Shown one piece after another: positions 11,335-20,036 of a stretch of DNA of 64,000 nt. Every line of letters begins with the position of its first letter. Within the stretch, counting starts at the first letter, position 1. The stretch is taken from assembly GCA_017651165.1 (NCBI GenBank), contig JAGCDH010000001.1:30931-94930 (forward strand), written 5' to 3'. The translations under genes were made by a program, and so were the position numbers. Origin of the DNA: Bacilli bacterium. GTDB taxonomy: Bacteria > Bacillota_I > Bacilli_A > RFN20 > CAG-826. The notes beneath the pieces are model-generated. The model made no database searches. It worked only from the letters and a program-made list of their open reading frames with translations, and had not been told where the DNA came from.

Positions 11335-11784
11335 ATGATTACAGTTGTTATTTATGGTCTCGATCAATTTGTCGTCGGCAGATTATCGCGTGAGATGACA
11401 CCAAATCTCGCAAAGCTTTATGAATTAAGCGAAGACGATATTCTTTTTGTCGCGCCTGAGAATATGGTCTTCCATAAAGGTGTTGAACAAACGTCTTGGA
11501 ACATCATTATTCACGTACACGCCCCTAAGAAAGTTTCCGTCTTAGAAGACCAAGTGGCAAAGTTTATCTTAGAAAGTATCGGCGATGTGGCGATTAATAA
11601 GATGCTCGAATTCTATTATTATTCGCAAGACAATCGCTATAGCAAACTTAACGAGGCTTATCCGCGCTTTATTGCCGCCGATAATCTTGTGAATGTTGCT
11701 GACGAGGATTACGAAGACATGGAAGAAGGAGAAGGCGAAGATGAAATCTTCACCGGCGATATCTTCCAAGACTTCCACAACTAA
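11335..11784 (+). CDS. hypothetical protein with acidic C-terminal tail
   Basis: 149 aa, not recognised. The first two thirds look like a compact alpha/beta domain (VVIYGLDQFVVGRL, later SWNIIIHVHAPKKVSVLEDQ), with strand-helix-strand character reminiscent of small tautomerase-like folds; this is only a guess. The last 30 residues are strongly acidic (DEDYEDMEEGEGEDE), as seen in some ribosome- or polymerase-associated factors. An AGGA motif precedes ATG 11335. It occupies the place between priA and rsmB where def and fmt usually lie in Firmicutes. Confidence 0.7.
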   Translation: MITVVIYGLDQFVVGRLSREMTPNLAKLYELSEDDILFVAPENMVFHKGVEQTSWNIIIHVHAPKKVSVLEDQVAKFILESIGDVAINKMLEFYYYSQDNRYSKLNEAYPRFIAADNLVNVADEDYEDMEEGEGEDEIFTGDIFQDFHN

Positions 11785-11801
11785 AGTCAGAGGACTATTT
11801 T

Positions 11802-13058
11802 ATGGGTGCAGCATTACTAGCAAAAGACATCTTAAAAAAGATCACGGTGGAAAACGTTCCTTTTTCACTCGCTTTGAAACAAGCTTTTAAAAATGACAGT
11901 AGTGTCAGTAAGGAGGATCGTTCCGTCGTCTCGGCGGTAGTCGGCTGCTCTCTCCGCCATTATATCGTGATGGAAAGACTCTTAAAGGATGCTTATCCAA
12001 ACATTGAAAGTGAAGGTCTTTCCGCTTTACTCGTGGCATTTTCTAATGCTCTTTTCATCAAGAAAATCCCACAAGATGAATGCAATGCTTTAGCCCAATC
12101 ATTCTTAAAAGAAGAAGATACTCCTTTTAAAGATTTCTTAGCCCCATATTTAGAAGAAAAGAAACTCGTTCCAGAAGATATCGAAGTGGGTTCTTTTGAG
12201 TTCTTATCTTATAGATATAACACCCCAATGAGTGTCATTAAGATGTGGAACAAACAGTTTGGCCATATCATTACTTCTCGTATCTTAAAGGCCAATAGCA
12301 AACCCGCTCCTGTGGTATTAAGGATTAATAACACAAAAATCAGCGATGAAGATTTCTTCAATAAATACCAAGACTTTGAAAAATGTGATTTAGCAGGTAT
12401 TGCTTTATATAAGGGCCAAGATAGATTCAAAAATAGCGAAGCCTATAACAAGCAATTAGTTAGCGCTATTTCACCAGCGTTCAAAGAAATGATTGATGAA
12501 GGTGATGTTGATCTCTTTAGAGGATTAGCTGTTTATGCTGAATATCCAAATGATTTATTAACAGAGTTAATGTCCCGCTACGAATCACTTAATAACATTG
12601 AATATGTCGCAGGTTCTTATAGCGCGTTTATTAACGCGAAAAACTCTGTCGCAAAATCCGGAAGTAAAGGCGTCAATGTTTATGAAGCGGGCGCTTCTTC
12701 TATTGTCACCTGTATTTCTAAACCAGTGCATACCTTCTTAGTGATGCCTGATAGTTCTAGATTAAATCTCTTACAAGTCCTACCAGACTATTTCTTACGT
12801 TTCAACATTGAAAAGCTTGATGAATTACTCGCTAATCAAAGCAAAGCTTTAGAAGAAGCGGCTAATCAAGTCGAAGATGGTGGTTATCTCCTTTACATGG
12901 TTGATACCATCTCTAAAAAAGAATCAATGGGTTTAGTGAATGAATTCGTCAAGAATCATCCTGAATTCATGTTCATCAAAGACAAACTCTATTTCCCATA
13001 TAAGAAATTTGGTGGTTCTTATTACTTTGCAGTTTTAAAGAAAGGCACCAATGATTAA
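11802..13058 (+). CDS. RsmB-like protein lacking methyltransferase catalytic motifs
   Basis: 418 aa. The N-terminal ~125 residues fit the NusB-like domain of RsmB (16S rRNA m5C967 methyltransferase), and the C-terminus (VLPDYFLRF, then GGYLLYMVDTISKKES and YYFAVLKK) aligns in order with the RsmB catalytic domain. The defining motifs are lost. The SAM-binding DxCAAPGGKT is replaced by VDLFRGLAVYAEY, the motif IV Pro-Cys reads PDSS, and the motif VI Thr-Cys-Ser is replaced by VDTIS. Both catalytic cysteines are therefore absent. Its position directly before rlmN is the normal rsmB position. A non-catalytic RNA-binding role is inferred. It overlaps rlmN by 8 nt. Confidence 0.75.
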   Translation: MGAALLAKDILKKITVENVPFSLALKQAFKNDSSVSKEDRSVVSAVVGCSLRHYIVMERLLKDAYPNIESEGLSALLVAFSNALFIKKIPQDECNALAQSFLKEEDTPFKDFLAPYLEEKKLVPEDIEVGSFEFLSYRYNTPMSVIKMWNKQFGHIITSRILKANSKPAPVVLRINNTKISDEDFFNKYQDFEKCDLAGIALYKGQDRFKNSEAYNKQLVSAISPAFKEMIDEGDVDLFRGLAVYAEYPNDLLTELMSRYESLNNIEYVAGSYSAFINAKNSVAKSGSKGVNVYEAGASSIVTCISKPVHTFLVMPDSSRLNLLQVLPDYFLRFNIEKLDELLANQSKALEEAANQVEDGGYLLYMVDTISKKESMGLVNEFVKNHPEFMFIKDKLYFPYKKFGGSYYFAVLKKGTND

Positions 13059-14100
13059 TCTCTACGGTTTAACATTACCTAAACTTGAAGAACTCATGTT
13101 AGCGGAAGGTCAAAAGGCCTATCGCGCAACACAACTTTTCACGTGGATTTACGAAAAACGTGCACACGGGTTCGATGAAATGAGTGACATCTCCATCAAA
13201 TTCCGTGATGTTCTTAAAGAAAAGTATTGTTTGGATTTACCAACTATTCATACCAAACAAGTGAGCCAAGATGGCACAGTTAAGTTATTACTTAGTCTAA
13301 AAGATGGCTATAAAGTCGAGTGCGTCCTAATGCGCTACTCATATGGATGCGCGGCGTGTGTATCTTCGCAAGTGGGCTGCAATATGGGTTGTTCATTCTG
13401 CTCCTCTGGCATTCTTGGTAAACAAAGAAACCTTGCTCCAGAAGAAATGGTGGGCCAAATCCTTGTTTTAAACCAGCTCCTAAAGGAAGAGAATAAAGGT
13501 CAACACGTGACCCACGTCGTTGTGATGGGTACTGGTGAACCATTTGATAACTACGATAATGTCTTAGACTTTGTTCGTATCATCAATCACCCAAAAGGCT
13601 TAGCGATTGGCGCAAGACATATTACGATCTCCACATGTGGCATTGTGGAAAATATTTATAAGTACGCCGATGAACATTTACAAAGTAATTTAGCGATTTC
13701 TTTGCACGCGCCTAATAACGAACTAAGAAGCACTTTAATGAAAGTGAATAGAGCTTATCCATTAGAAAAAGTCATGGAAGCAGTAAAGTACTACGAAAAA
13801 GAAACAAAGAGACGTGTGACTTATGAGTACCTTCTTTTAGAAGGTATCAACGATACCAAAGAACACGCTCAACAGTTAATTAAACTAATTAAAGGAACGA
13901 TGGGATATGTTAATCTCATCCCTTATAACGAAACAAATAAAGACGATAAATTCCATCGTTCAAGTGGCAATCGTGTTCACGCATTTTTAGATTACCTCAT
14001 GAAGGGTGGAGTGACCGCCACAATCAGAAAAGAATTCGGTAGTGATATCGATGCTGCGTGTGGGCAACTCAAAGCCAAAGTCGAGGAGGCCGGTCTATGA
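13051..14100 (+). CDS. rlmN: dual-specificity 23S rRNA/tRNA adenine-C2 methyltransferase
   Basis: 349-aa radical-SAM enzyme that methylates A2503 of 23S rRNA and A37 of tRNAs. The Cx3Cx2C cluster is Cys110, Cys114 and Cys117 (GCNMGCSFC). Cys337 near the C-terminus (DAACGQL) matches the methyl-carrying cysteine. Also visible are GTGEPFDNYDN and SLHAPNNELR. It overlaps the RsmB-like gene by 8 nt and the prpC start by 4 nt (ATGA), so the cluster is tightly coupled. Confidence 0.97.
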   Translation: MINLYGLTLPKLEELMLAEGQKAYRATQLFTWIYEKRAHGFDEMSDISIKFRDVLKEKYCLDLPTIHTKQVSQDGTVKLLLSLKDGYKVECVLMRYSYGCAACVSSQVGCNMGCSFCSSGILGKQRNLAPEEMVGQILVLNQLLKEENKGQHVTHVVVMGTGEPFDNYDNVLDFVRIINHPKGLAIGARHITISTCGIVENIYKYADEHLQSNLAISLHAPNNELRSTLMKVNRAYPLEKVMEAVKYYEKETKRRVTYEYLLLEGINDTKEHAQQLIKLIKGTMGYVNLIPYNETNKDDKFHRSSGNRVHAFLDYLMKGGVTATIRKEFGSDIDAACGQLKAKVEEAGL

Positions 14101-14849
14101 AAAAATATTTAACTGGACGTTTCTCCTATCGCACTGATGTCGGTAAAGTCCGTTTAACTAACGAAGACCAAGCCATCGCTTTAACCAATGCCTCTGGCAA
14201 CGTTTTACTCATCGTCTGTGATGGCATGGGTGGACAAAAGAAAGGCGAATTAGCCTCTTCTTTAGCGATCACCACAATTGTGTCTTCCTTTAAAAAACGT
14301 AAAGGATTCCTTAATGCTTACTTCGCAAAAAGTTGGGTTAATAAAGTGATCCGTGAAGCAAATAGAAACATCTATGAACAATCACAAAGCAATCATAACT
14401 ACCATGGAATGGGCACCACAGTAACTTTGTTACTCATTATCAAGGATATCGCTATTTTAGCGAACGCCGGTGATTCAAGATGTTATTTCTTAAAGAATCA
14501 TCATGACTTAGTGCAAATGTCTGAAGATCAAACATATGTCGCCTATCTTATTAGAACTGGTCAAATCACCCCAGAAGAAGCGCTTACCCATCCAAAAAGA
14601 CACGTCCTTATGAACGCGCTAGGCATCTATCCAAGTGCGTCAGTGGAAATCAAGACCATTCCATATCTCAATGAAATTGTTTTGCTTTGTAGCGATGGTT
14701 TATATAATAACGTCTCTTTTGAAGATATCGCAGCGATTGTGAAAGGTAATGACTCCATTGAACAAAAGGTCAATGAATTAATTGCCGTGGCCAACAAGAA
14801 TGGTGGAAGCGATAATATCGCTGTCGTTCTTTGGGAGGCACAATCATGA
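14097..14849 (+). CDS. prpC: PP2C-family protein serine/threonine phosphatase
   Basis: 250-aa metal-dependent phosphatase that reverses phosphorylation by the adjacent kinase. Motifs in order: VRLTNEDQ (metal Asp near residue 24), CDGMGGQKKGE (41-51), GDSRCY, LCSDGLYNNV and GGSDNIAVVLW. ATG 14097 overlaps the rlmN stop; the frame is open further upstream but GAGGAGG (14082-14090) supports this start. Its stop overlaps the kinase start as ATGA. Confidence 0.95.
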   Translation: MKKYLTGRFSYRTDVGKVRLTNEDQAIALTNASGNVLLIVCDGMGGQKKGELASSLAITTIVSSFKKRKGFLNAYFAKSWVNKVIREANRNIYEQSQSNHNYHGMGTTVTLLLIIKDIAILANAGDSRCYFLKNHHDLVQMSEDQTYVAYLIRTGQITPEEALTHPKRHVLMNALGIYPSASVEIKTIPYLNEIVLLCSDGLYNNVSFEDIAAIVKGNDSIEQKVNELIAVANKNGGSDNIAVVLWEAQS

Positions 14850-15733
14850 GTTCAGTCAAAATCGGCTCTTTAGTCGATGGCCGTTATCGTATTAACGCGA
14901 GAATTGGTCATGGTGGTATGGCGGAAGTCTATGAAGCCACCGATATTATTAATAAACGTAAAGTTGCTATTAAGTTAATTAGGGAAGACGTCATGATGAA
15001 TCCAATTAACTTAAGAAGATTCCAAAACGAAGCCACAATTGCGTCAAGCTTATCACACCCTAACATAGTTAAGGTTTATAACCATGGCACGATTGAAGGT
15101 CGTCCTTATATCGCTAATGAATACGTTAAAGGACAAACGATGAAGGATATGCTCGACTTTAGAACATCGATTCCGATTGCGGAAGCGGTGGGCTATATGA
15201 CACAATTAGCGTCCGCGTTGTTCTATGCGCATCAGCACAATATTATTCACCGCGATATCAAACCACAAAATATCTATGTCATGCCTGATGGCACGATTAA
15301 ATTGGGTGACTTTGGTATTGCTCAAGCTGAAGGCATTGATGATGGTTTGACTAAAGCTAGTGAAATCGTGGGGTCCGTGCATTATTTAGCACCAGAAATT
15401 TCCCAAGGTAGACCAGCTTCTATTCAATCTGATATTTATTCAGCAGGTGTTACTTTTTATGAACTATTAACTGGCCATGTGCCTTTTGAAAAAGATACAC
15501 CAGTCAATGTCGCAGTAGCGCACGTAAAAGAAAAGTTCCCACCGGTGAAGAAGTATTTGCCATCCTGTCCAAAAGAAATTGAAAAGATTATCGCTAAAGC
15601 GACAAAGAAAAACTTAAGCGAAAGATATAAAGGAGCCGATGAGCTCTATGAAGATCTCCAAGAACTGAGCAAGAAACCTGAGGTTCTTAAAGATAAGAGA
15701 TCATTTATTGCGAGATTATTTGGTTTTAAATAA
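14846..15733 (+). CDS. prkC: PrkC-like Ser/Thr protein kinase without TM or PASTA domains
   Basis: 295-aa Hanks-type kinase. The Gly-rich loop GHGGMAEVYE is at 21-30, catalytic Lys43 is in VAIKLI, HRDIKPQN is at 135-142 with Asp137 catalytic, DFG is at 155-157 and APE at 182-184. The domain ends near residue 275 and the protein stops 20 residues later. The membrane helix and extracellular PASTA repeats of Bacillus PrkC are missing, so it should be cytosolic and cannot sense muropeptides. GGGAGG is 7 nt before ATG 14846. Confidence 0.93.
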   Translation: MSSVKIGSLVDGRYRINARIGHGGMAEVYEATDIINKRKVAIKLIREDVMMNPINLRRFQNEATIASSLSHPNIVKVYNHGTIEGRPYIANEYVKGQTMKDMLDFRTSIPIAEAVGYMTQLASALFYAHQHNIIHRDIKPQNIYVMPDGTIKLGDFGIAQAEGIDDGLTKASEIVGSVHYLAPEISQGRPASIQSDIYSAGVTFYELLTGHVPFEKDTPVNVAVAHVKEKFPPVKKYLPSCPKEIEKIIAKATKKNLSERYKGADELYEDLQELSKKPEVLKDKRSFIARLFGFK

Positions 15734-16599
15734 TGAAGGGATTAATCGTTGCTTTATCTTGTGGAGTTTATTCCGTCAGTAGTGAGGGAGTGATTTATAA
15801 TCTCACTGCGCGTGGTGTTTTCCGTAACCAAGGTGTCAAACCAATGGTGGGAGACGAAGTGGAATTCAATCCCGAAACGATGGTCATTGAAGTGATTTAT
15901 CAAAGAAGGTCATTTCTCAAAAGACCACCGATTGCTAACATTAGTCAAATCATTTTAGTGTTCTCGCTTAAAGAACCAGAATTCTCCTACCATTTAGCGT
16001 TCAAGTATTTAACCTATGCTAATATGAATGGTATCAAGGCAAAACTCGTCCTAACTAAGATTGATAAAGACATCGATCAAAACTTGATAAAAGAGATCAA
16101 AGAAGTGTTTTCTAGTGTTGGTGTTGAAACCTATTTTGTAAGCAATAAAACTAAGGAAGGTTTAGAAGAAGTTAAAGCCCTTTTTAATAACGAAATCAGT
16201 TGCGTGATGGGTCAGACTGGCGTTGGTAAATCTTCACTCATTAATGCGATTGACGAGAACTATGAAAGAGAGATTGGTGAATACTCTGTCGCCTTAGGTC
16301 GAGGCAAGCACAGAACTAAAGAAGTAGTCTTGCTTCCTTATCAAGGTGGTTATATCGCTGATACTCCTGGATTCTCATCCCTAGAATTAGACTTATTCAA
16401 GGAAGATTTAGCGGTTTTCTTCCCATCATTTAACAATTTATTCAATAAATGTTATTATACTAATTGCCTTCATGTCAGCGAAAGCAAATGCGCTGTTAAA
16501 GAAATGATTAACGAAGGGCAAATATCAAAGAAAGCTTACGAATGCTATTTAAAGCTATTAGATGAAGCGATTTTCAAAAAAGAGAGGTTCAATCGATGA
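15733..16599 (+). CDS. rsgA: ribosome small-subunit biogenesis GTPase
   Basis: 288-aa circularly permuted GTPase acting late in 30S maturation. After an N-terminal OB fold come the permuted motifs: G4 LTKID, then G1 GQTGVGKSS, then G3 ADTPGFSS. The C-terminal zinc-binding segment has CYYTNCLHVSESKC. Order and length are canonical. It overlaps prkC by one base and rpe by four (ATGA). Confidence 0.97.
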   Translation: MKGLIVALSCGVYSVSSEGVIYNLTARGVFRNQGVKPMVGDEVEFNPETMVIEVIYQRRSFLKRPPIANISQIILVFSLKEPEFSYHLAFKYLTYANMNGIKAKLVLTKIDKDIDQNLIKEIKEVFSSVGVETYFVSNKTKEGLEEVKALFNNEISCVMGQTGVGKSSLINAIDENYEREIGEYSVALGRGKHRTKEVVLLPYQGGYIADTPGFSSLELDLFKEDLAVFFPSFNNLFNKCYYTNCLHVSESKCAVKEMINEGQISKKAYECYLKLLDEAIFKKERFNR

Positions 16600-17255
16600 A
16601 AGACGTCATTATTTCTCCTAGTGTATTGGACGCTGATTTCCTCCATTTTTCAGATGAGGTAAACAAAATCAAAAATGCTGGCATCAACTGGATTCATTTT
16701 GATGTGATGGATGGACATTTTGTGAAGAACATCAGTTTTGGTAATCTCTTCTTAAAAACCATCACTAATAGAATTGACTTAATTAAAGATGTACACATCA
16801 TGATTGAAGACCCGCTTTCTATGGTCAAAAAATACCAAGAAGCAGGCGCTGATTATTTAACCTTCCATTATGAAGCATGTAGAGATGATGCTGAAGTCTT
16901 TGAAGTCATTGATAAAATCCATGAATGTGGCATGAAAGCCGGTCTTTCAATTAAGCCTGGAACACCTGTCACAAAAGTATATCCATTCCTTCATAGTTTA
17001 GATTTAGTGCTCATCATGAGCGTTGAACCAGGCTGTGGTGGACAAAAGTTTATTGAACAAACTCTTCAACGCATCTTCGCTTTAAAAACAAAGATCAGAG
17101 ATGAAGAAGTTCATACATTAATTTCCGTTGATGGTGGTATCAACGATGAAACCGGGGAGAACTGTGTTCAAATGGGCGCTGATATCCTCGTTGTGGGCCA
17201 ATATCTCTTTGGTCATGGTGACTTTAACGAAAGAGTCGAAAGGCTCCTTAAATAA
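16596..17255 (+). CDS. rpe: ribulose-phosphate 3-epimerase
   Basis: 219-aa TIM-barrel enzyme interconverting ribulose-5-P and xylulose-5-P in the pentose phosphate pathway. Motifs: ISPSVLDADFLHF, the metal-site HFDVMDGHFVKNISFG, DVHIMIEDP, MSVEPGCGGQKFIEQTL and SVDGGINDET. It directly follows rsgA as in other Firmicutes. Confidence 0.97.
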   Translation: MKDVIISPSVLDADFLHFSDEVNKIKNAGINWIHFDVMDGHFVKNISFGNLFLKTITNRIDLIKDVHIMIEDPLSMVKKYQEAGADYLTFHYEACRDDAEVFEVIDKIHECGMKAGLSIKPGTPVTKVYPFLHSLDLVLIMSVEPGCGGQKFIEQTLQRIFALKTKIRDEEVHTLISVDGGINDETGENCVQMGADILVVGQYLFGHGDFNERVERLLK

Positions 17256-17923
17256 TGCAAAATCCAGCGTTAGTTACTGTTGCTTTTATCGCGCTTTTTG
17301 TCTTCACTGTTTTTAATATTGTTTCTCGTATTTTCTATAAGAAACGTCATAAAACTACATATCACTTTTATCAGATGTTCCCATATGAGTTTAATTACCC
17401 TGCCATTTTCAAAGAAAACCCATATGGTAATTTCCTATTCCTTTTTAGTGGTTTTGCGGTCTGCGCTTTTTATATCCTAAATCCTTATGATTCTATATAT
17501 AAGGTCTTTAGCTTAATCATCGCGATTGTTTTTACGATGATTATTCTTTGTTTAACAATGATGCCAATGACCTATTTAAGAACCCATATCTTTTTAGCTT
17601 GTGTTTCGATGGGTTTAGCAATGGCTTTACCTTTATTTAATTTCTTCTTAGCTTTTAATCAATATCGTATCGAAACCAATCAATTAAAAAGAGCTTTATG
17701 CATTGCTTCTTTAGCGATATCAGCCCTCTTAGCCTTAACGATGATGACATTAATTCTTAATCCTAAATTAACATTTAAGATTTATTATCGTAAGGAAATT
17801 GGTTTAAATGGTAAGGAAGTTTTAAAACGCCCTCCAGTGATCTTCTTAGCGATGACTGAGTGGATGGCAATATATACATATTTCTTATCGATTATTCCAG
17901 TAACACTAATCTGTTTACTGTAA
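17255..17923 (+). CDS. integral membrane protein of unknown function
   Basis: 222 aa with about six hydrophobic segments (roughly residues 3-24, 45-65, 70-90, 98-125, 143-165 and 200-222). I do not recognise a family. The ATG overlaps the rpe stop (TAATG), making it the last gene of the priA-rpe cluster, where thiN is usual in Firmicutes. A bidirectional terminator follows. Confidence 0.75.
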   Translation: MQNPALVTVAFIALFVFTVFNIVSRIFYKKRHKTTYHFYQMFPYEFNYPAIFKENPYGNFLFLFSGFAVCAFYILNPYDSIYKVFSLIIAIVFTMIILCLTMMPMTYLRTHIFLACVSMGLAMALPLFNFFLAFNQYRIETNQLKRALCIASLAISALLALTMMTLILNPKLTFKIYYRKEIGLNGKEVLKRPPVIFLAMTEWMAIYTYFLSIIPVTLICLL

Positions 17924-17935
17924 GTAACAAAGCAC

Positions 17936-17965
17936 AAAAAAACGACCATCTCGGTCGTCCTTTTT
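17936..17965. terminator. bidirectional rho-independent terminator
   Basis: ACGACC (17942-17947), a 5-nt loop and GGTCGT (17953-17958), flanked by A7 on the left and T5 on the right. It can end both the plus-strand rpe cluster and minus-strand rpmB. Confidence 0.85.
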
Positions 17966-17980
17966 ATCTAAATTCGTGAA

Positions 17981-18175
17981 TTAGCGATCCTTGTATTGCT
18001 TGTTGAGGCTACGATAGGCCCTAGTAGACATACGGATACGCATTTCTTTACCGTCAACAACGACAGTACGAACTTGGAGATTTGTGTTCCATCTACGGCG
18101 TGTTGCTCTTAAACTGTGGGAGCGGTTATTGCCACTTAATGGACCTTTTCCTGTAACTGGACATACTCTTGACAT
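17981..18175 (-). CDS. rpmB: 50S ribosomal protein L28
   Basis: 64-aa basic ribosomal protein. The N-terminus SRVCPVTGKGPLSGNNRSHS is the L28 signature, and RRRWNTNLQ follows. AGGAGG lies 8 nt before the start. Single-gene transcript with its own promoter and terminator. Confidence 0.97.
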   Translation of the reverse strand: MSRVCPVTGKGPLSGNNRSHSLRATRRRWNTNLQVRTVVVDGKEMRIRMSTRAYRSLNKQYKDR

Positions 18176-18204
18176 ATCTTAGTCCTCCTAATTGCGACCA
18201 GTAA

Positions 18205-18233
18205 ATATTACCACGATGCAAAAATCTAATCAA
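18205..18233 (-). promoter_or_regulatory. promoter of rpmB
   Basis: On the minus strand TTGATT (18233-18228), a 17-bp spacer ending in TGG, and TAATAT (18210-18205) form a good sigma-A promoter with an extended -10. It predicts a leader of about 22 nt containing the ribosome site. Confidence 0.65.
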
Positions 18234-18322
18234 CAAATAATTTCAATTATTTTTTAATGCTTTTCTGTGCGATAAATAAATTTCGTTTTAAAAACAAAAT
18301 TTTAGGCGATAAAGTCACCGAT

Positions 18323-18360
18323 AAAAAATAACCTTCAAAACTTATATGTCTCAAAGGTTA
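18323..18360 (-). terminator. probable terminator of the small membrane protein gene
   Basis: On the minus strand TAACCTT (18360-18354) pairs with AAGGTTA (18335-18329) and is followed by a run of T (18328-18323). The loop is long (18 nt) and the stem includes the stop codon of the upstream gene, so confidence is moderate. Confidence 0.5.
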
Positions 18361-18807
18361 AAACTTAATATTTGGATATTTTCTTTTCAATTCTTCTTTT
18401 TCTAATAAATTGTGGCATCTTTGCAAGAATGTCCTGTATATCTTGCCCTCTTTATCAAATGGTAAGTAGCGGATGTGGCCTTTATTTGTGTAAAAAATCA
18501 GTGTTCTTTTTCTTTCAGTTTGTTCCTTATCTATATACACTACATCTTCATAGTTGTAAAACATGTTTTTGCTACCTTTAACCACAACGAGATATTTCTT
18601 TTCAATGACGTAGAAATTGCGTGTTAAAGAAAGGACCAACATCACAACGCTAACCACGACAAAGAGACCGATAATCGCAAATTGTAAGACATTCCATTTC
18701 TGAAAAACAAAAAGATTAATACAAGATAAAAAGAGAATTACCGCAAAGGCTAAATCTGCAATTATGAATGTGATAATTGTTCTTTTTCGATCGACTGTAA
18801 CTTTCAT
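18358..18807 (-). CDS. two-TM protein with PH-like C-terminal domain, function unknown
   Basis: 149 aa. Two membrane helices (about residues 10-32 and 40-61) are followed by a soluble part of alternating strands (FYVIEKKYLVVVKG, VVYIDKEQTERKRTLIFYTNKG) and a final helix, resembling small bacterial PH-domain (YdbT/YvbH-type) proteins. No enzymatic motif. No Shine-Dalgarno is present; an extended -10 ends 7 nt from the ATG. Confidence 0.7.
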   Translation of the reverse strand: MKVTVDRKRTIITFIIADLAFAVILFLSCINLFVFQKWNVLQFAIIGLFVVVSVVMLVLSLTRNFYVIEKKYLVVVKGSKNMFYNYEDVVYIDKEQTERKRTLIFYTNKGHIRYLPFDKEGKIYRTFLQRCHNLLEKEELKRKYPNIKF

Positions 18808-18814
18808 AGTTAAT

Positions 18815-18823
18815 ATTATAGCA
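18815..18823 (-). promoter_or_regulatory. extended -10 promoter, predicted leaderless start
   Basis: Minus-strand TGC plus perfect TATAAT; the -10 ends 7 nt before the ATG at 18807. Transcription should begin at the start codon itself. Confidence 0.6.
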
Positions 18824-18871
18824 AGATAGAAAAATAGAGGTAAAAAATCTCTTTATGCGCGTATATATGCT

Positions 18872-18880
18872 TGTTATAAT
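18872..18880 (+). promoter_or_regulatory. extended -10 promoter of the glgC run
   Basis: TGT plus TATAAT (18875-18880). The start near 18887 gives a leader of about 24 nt that includes AAAGGAG before glgC. No clear -35. Confidence 0.6.
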
Positions 18881-18910
18881 TAAAAAGCCGAGAGCAGAAA
18901 GGAGCAACTT

Positions 18911-20035
18911 ATGTCACATAATGTCGTTGCTATGATACTTGCTGGTGGTAAAGGTACAAGATTAGGTCTTTTAACCAAGAAGATGGCTAAACCTGCTGTA
19001 AGCTTTGCTGCAAAATATCGCATTATCGATTTCCCTTTAAGTAACTGCGCTAATAGTGGTATCAACACTGTTGGTGTTCTCACCCAATATGAACCAACAT
19101 TATTAGATAGTTATATCGGTAATGGTGAAAAATGGGGTTATAACGGGGTACACGCCCTCTTAACTTCCATTGCACCCCGTCAAACAGATGAAGGTGCTAA
19201 CTGGTATAAAGGTACCGCTGATGCGATCACTCAAAACATTGAGTTTTTAGATGGTGTTAATCCTGATTATGTTTTAATTCTTTCAGGTGACCACATCTAT
19301 AAAACCACTTATAACGAAATGATTGATTTACATATCGACAGCAAAGCTGACGCAACCATTTCTGTCATTGAAGTTGATCCTAAAGAAGCTAGTAGATTTG
19401 GTATTATGGCGGTTGATTCCACTGACCGTATTACCGAATTCCAAGAAAAGCCAAAGAAACCAAAGAGCAATTTAGCCTCGATGGGTGTCTATGTTTTCTC
19501 TTGGAAAGTATTAAGAAAATATTTAATCGCTGATAAGAATGCTGATACAGACCATGACTTCGGTGGTGATATCATCCCAACGATGCTAAAAGATGGTCTT
19601 AAACTCCAAGCCTATCGTTTCAAAGGTTATTGGAGAGATGTCGGCACTCTTTCTTCTTTACACGAAGCGAATATGGACGTCGCTTTAAATAGAAGTGATT
19701 TGAACTTATACAACGATTCTTCTACAAGAATCTTCACTGAAGATACCTATTCCTTACCACACTATTTAGGTAAGGAAGCTTCCATTGTTTCTTCAATCGC
19801 TAACCAAGGCGCTATTATCTTAGGCCATGTTAAATCATCCGTCATCTCAAACGAAGTTTTAATTGAAGAAGATGCTGTGGTGGACCGCTGCGTGGTTATG
19901 GAAGGCTCTATCATTAAAAGAGGAGCCAAACTCTATAACACCATTGTGGCGCCTTACACCGTCATTGAAGCGGGTGTAGAAGTCAATCTTAAACAAGAAG
20001 AAATCGCCCTCGTTGGTGGAAAGGTGGTGCGTTAA
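18911..20035 (+). CDS. glgC: glucose-1-phosphate adenylyltransferase, catalytic subunit
   Basis: 374-aa ADP-glucose pyrophosphorylase, first committed step of glycogen synthesis. The N-terminal nucleotidyltransferase domain has MILAGGKGTRLGLLTKKMAKPAV, then LSGDHIYKT and EFQEKPKKPKS; a left-handed beta-helix domain follows (SVISNEVLIEEDAVVDRCVV). AAAGGAG precedes ATG 18911. It pairs with glgD immediately downstream. Confidence 0.96.
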   Translation: MSHNVVAMILAGGKGTRLGLLTKKMAKPAVSFAAKYRIIDFPLSNCANSGINTVGVLTQYEPTLLDSYIGNGEKWGYNGVHALLTSIAPRQTDEGANWYKGTADAITQNIEFLDGVNPDYVLILSGDHIYKTTYNEMIDLHIDSKADATISVIEVDPKEASRFGIMAVDSTDRITEFQEKPKKPKSNLASMGVYVFSWKVLRKYLIADKNADTDHDFGGDIIPTMLKDGLKLQAYRFKGYWRDVGTLSSLHEANMDVALNRSDLNLYNDSSTRIFTEDTYSLPHYLGKEASIVSSIANQGAIILGHVKSSVISNEVLIEEDAVVDRCVVMEGSIIKRGAKLYNTIVAPYTVIEAGVEVNLKQEEIALVGGKVVR

Positions 20036-20036
20036 T

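Noticed and set aside
14058..14096. Upstream in-frame extension of prpC
   Set aside because: The extra 13 residues lie inside rlmN, and GAGGAGG plus the ATGA overlap support ATG 14097.
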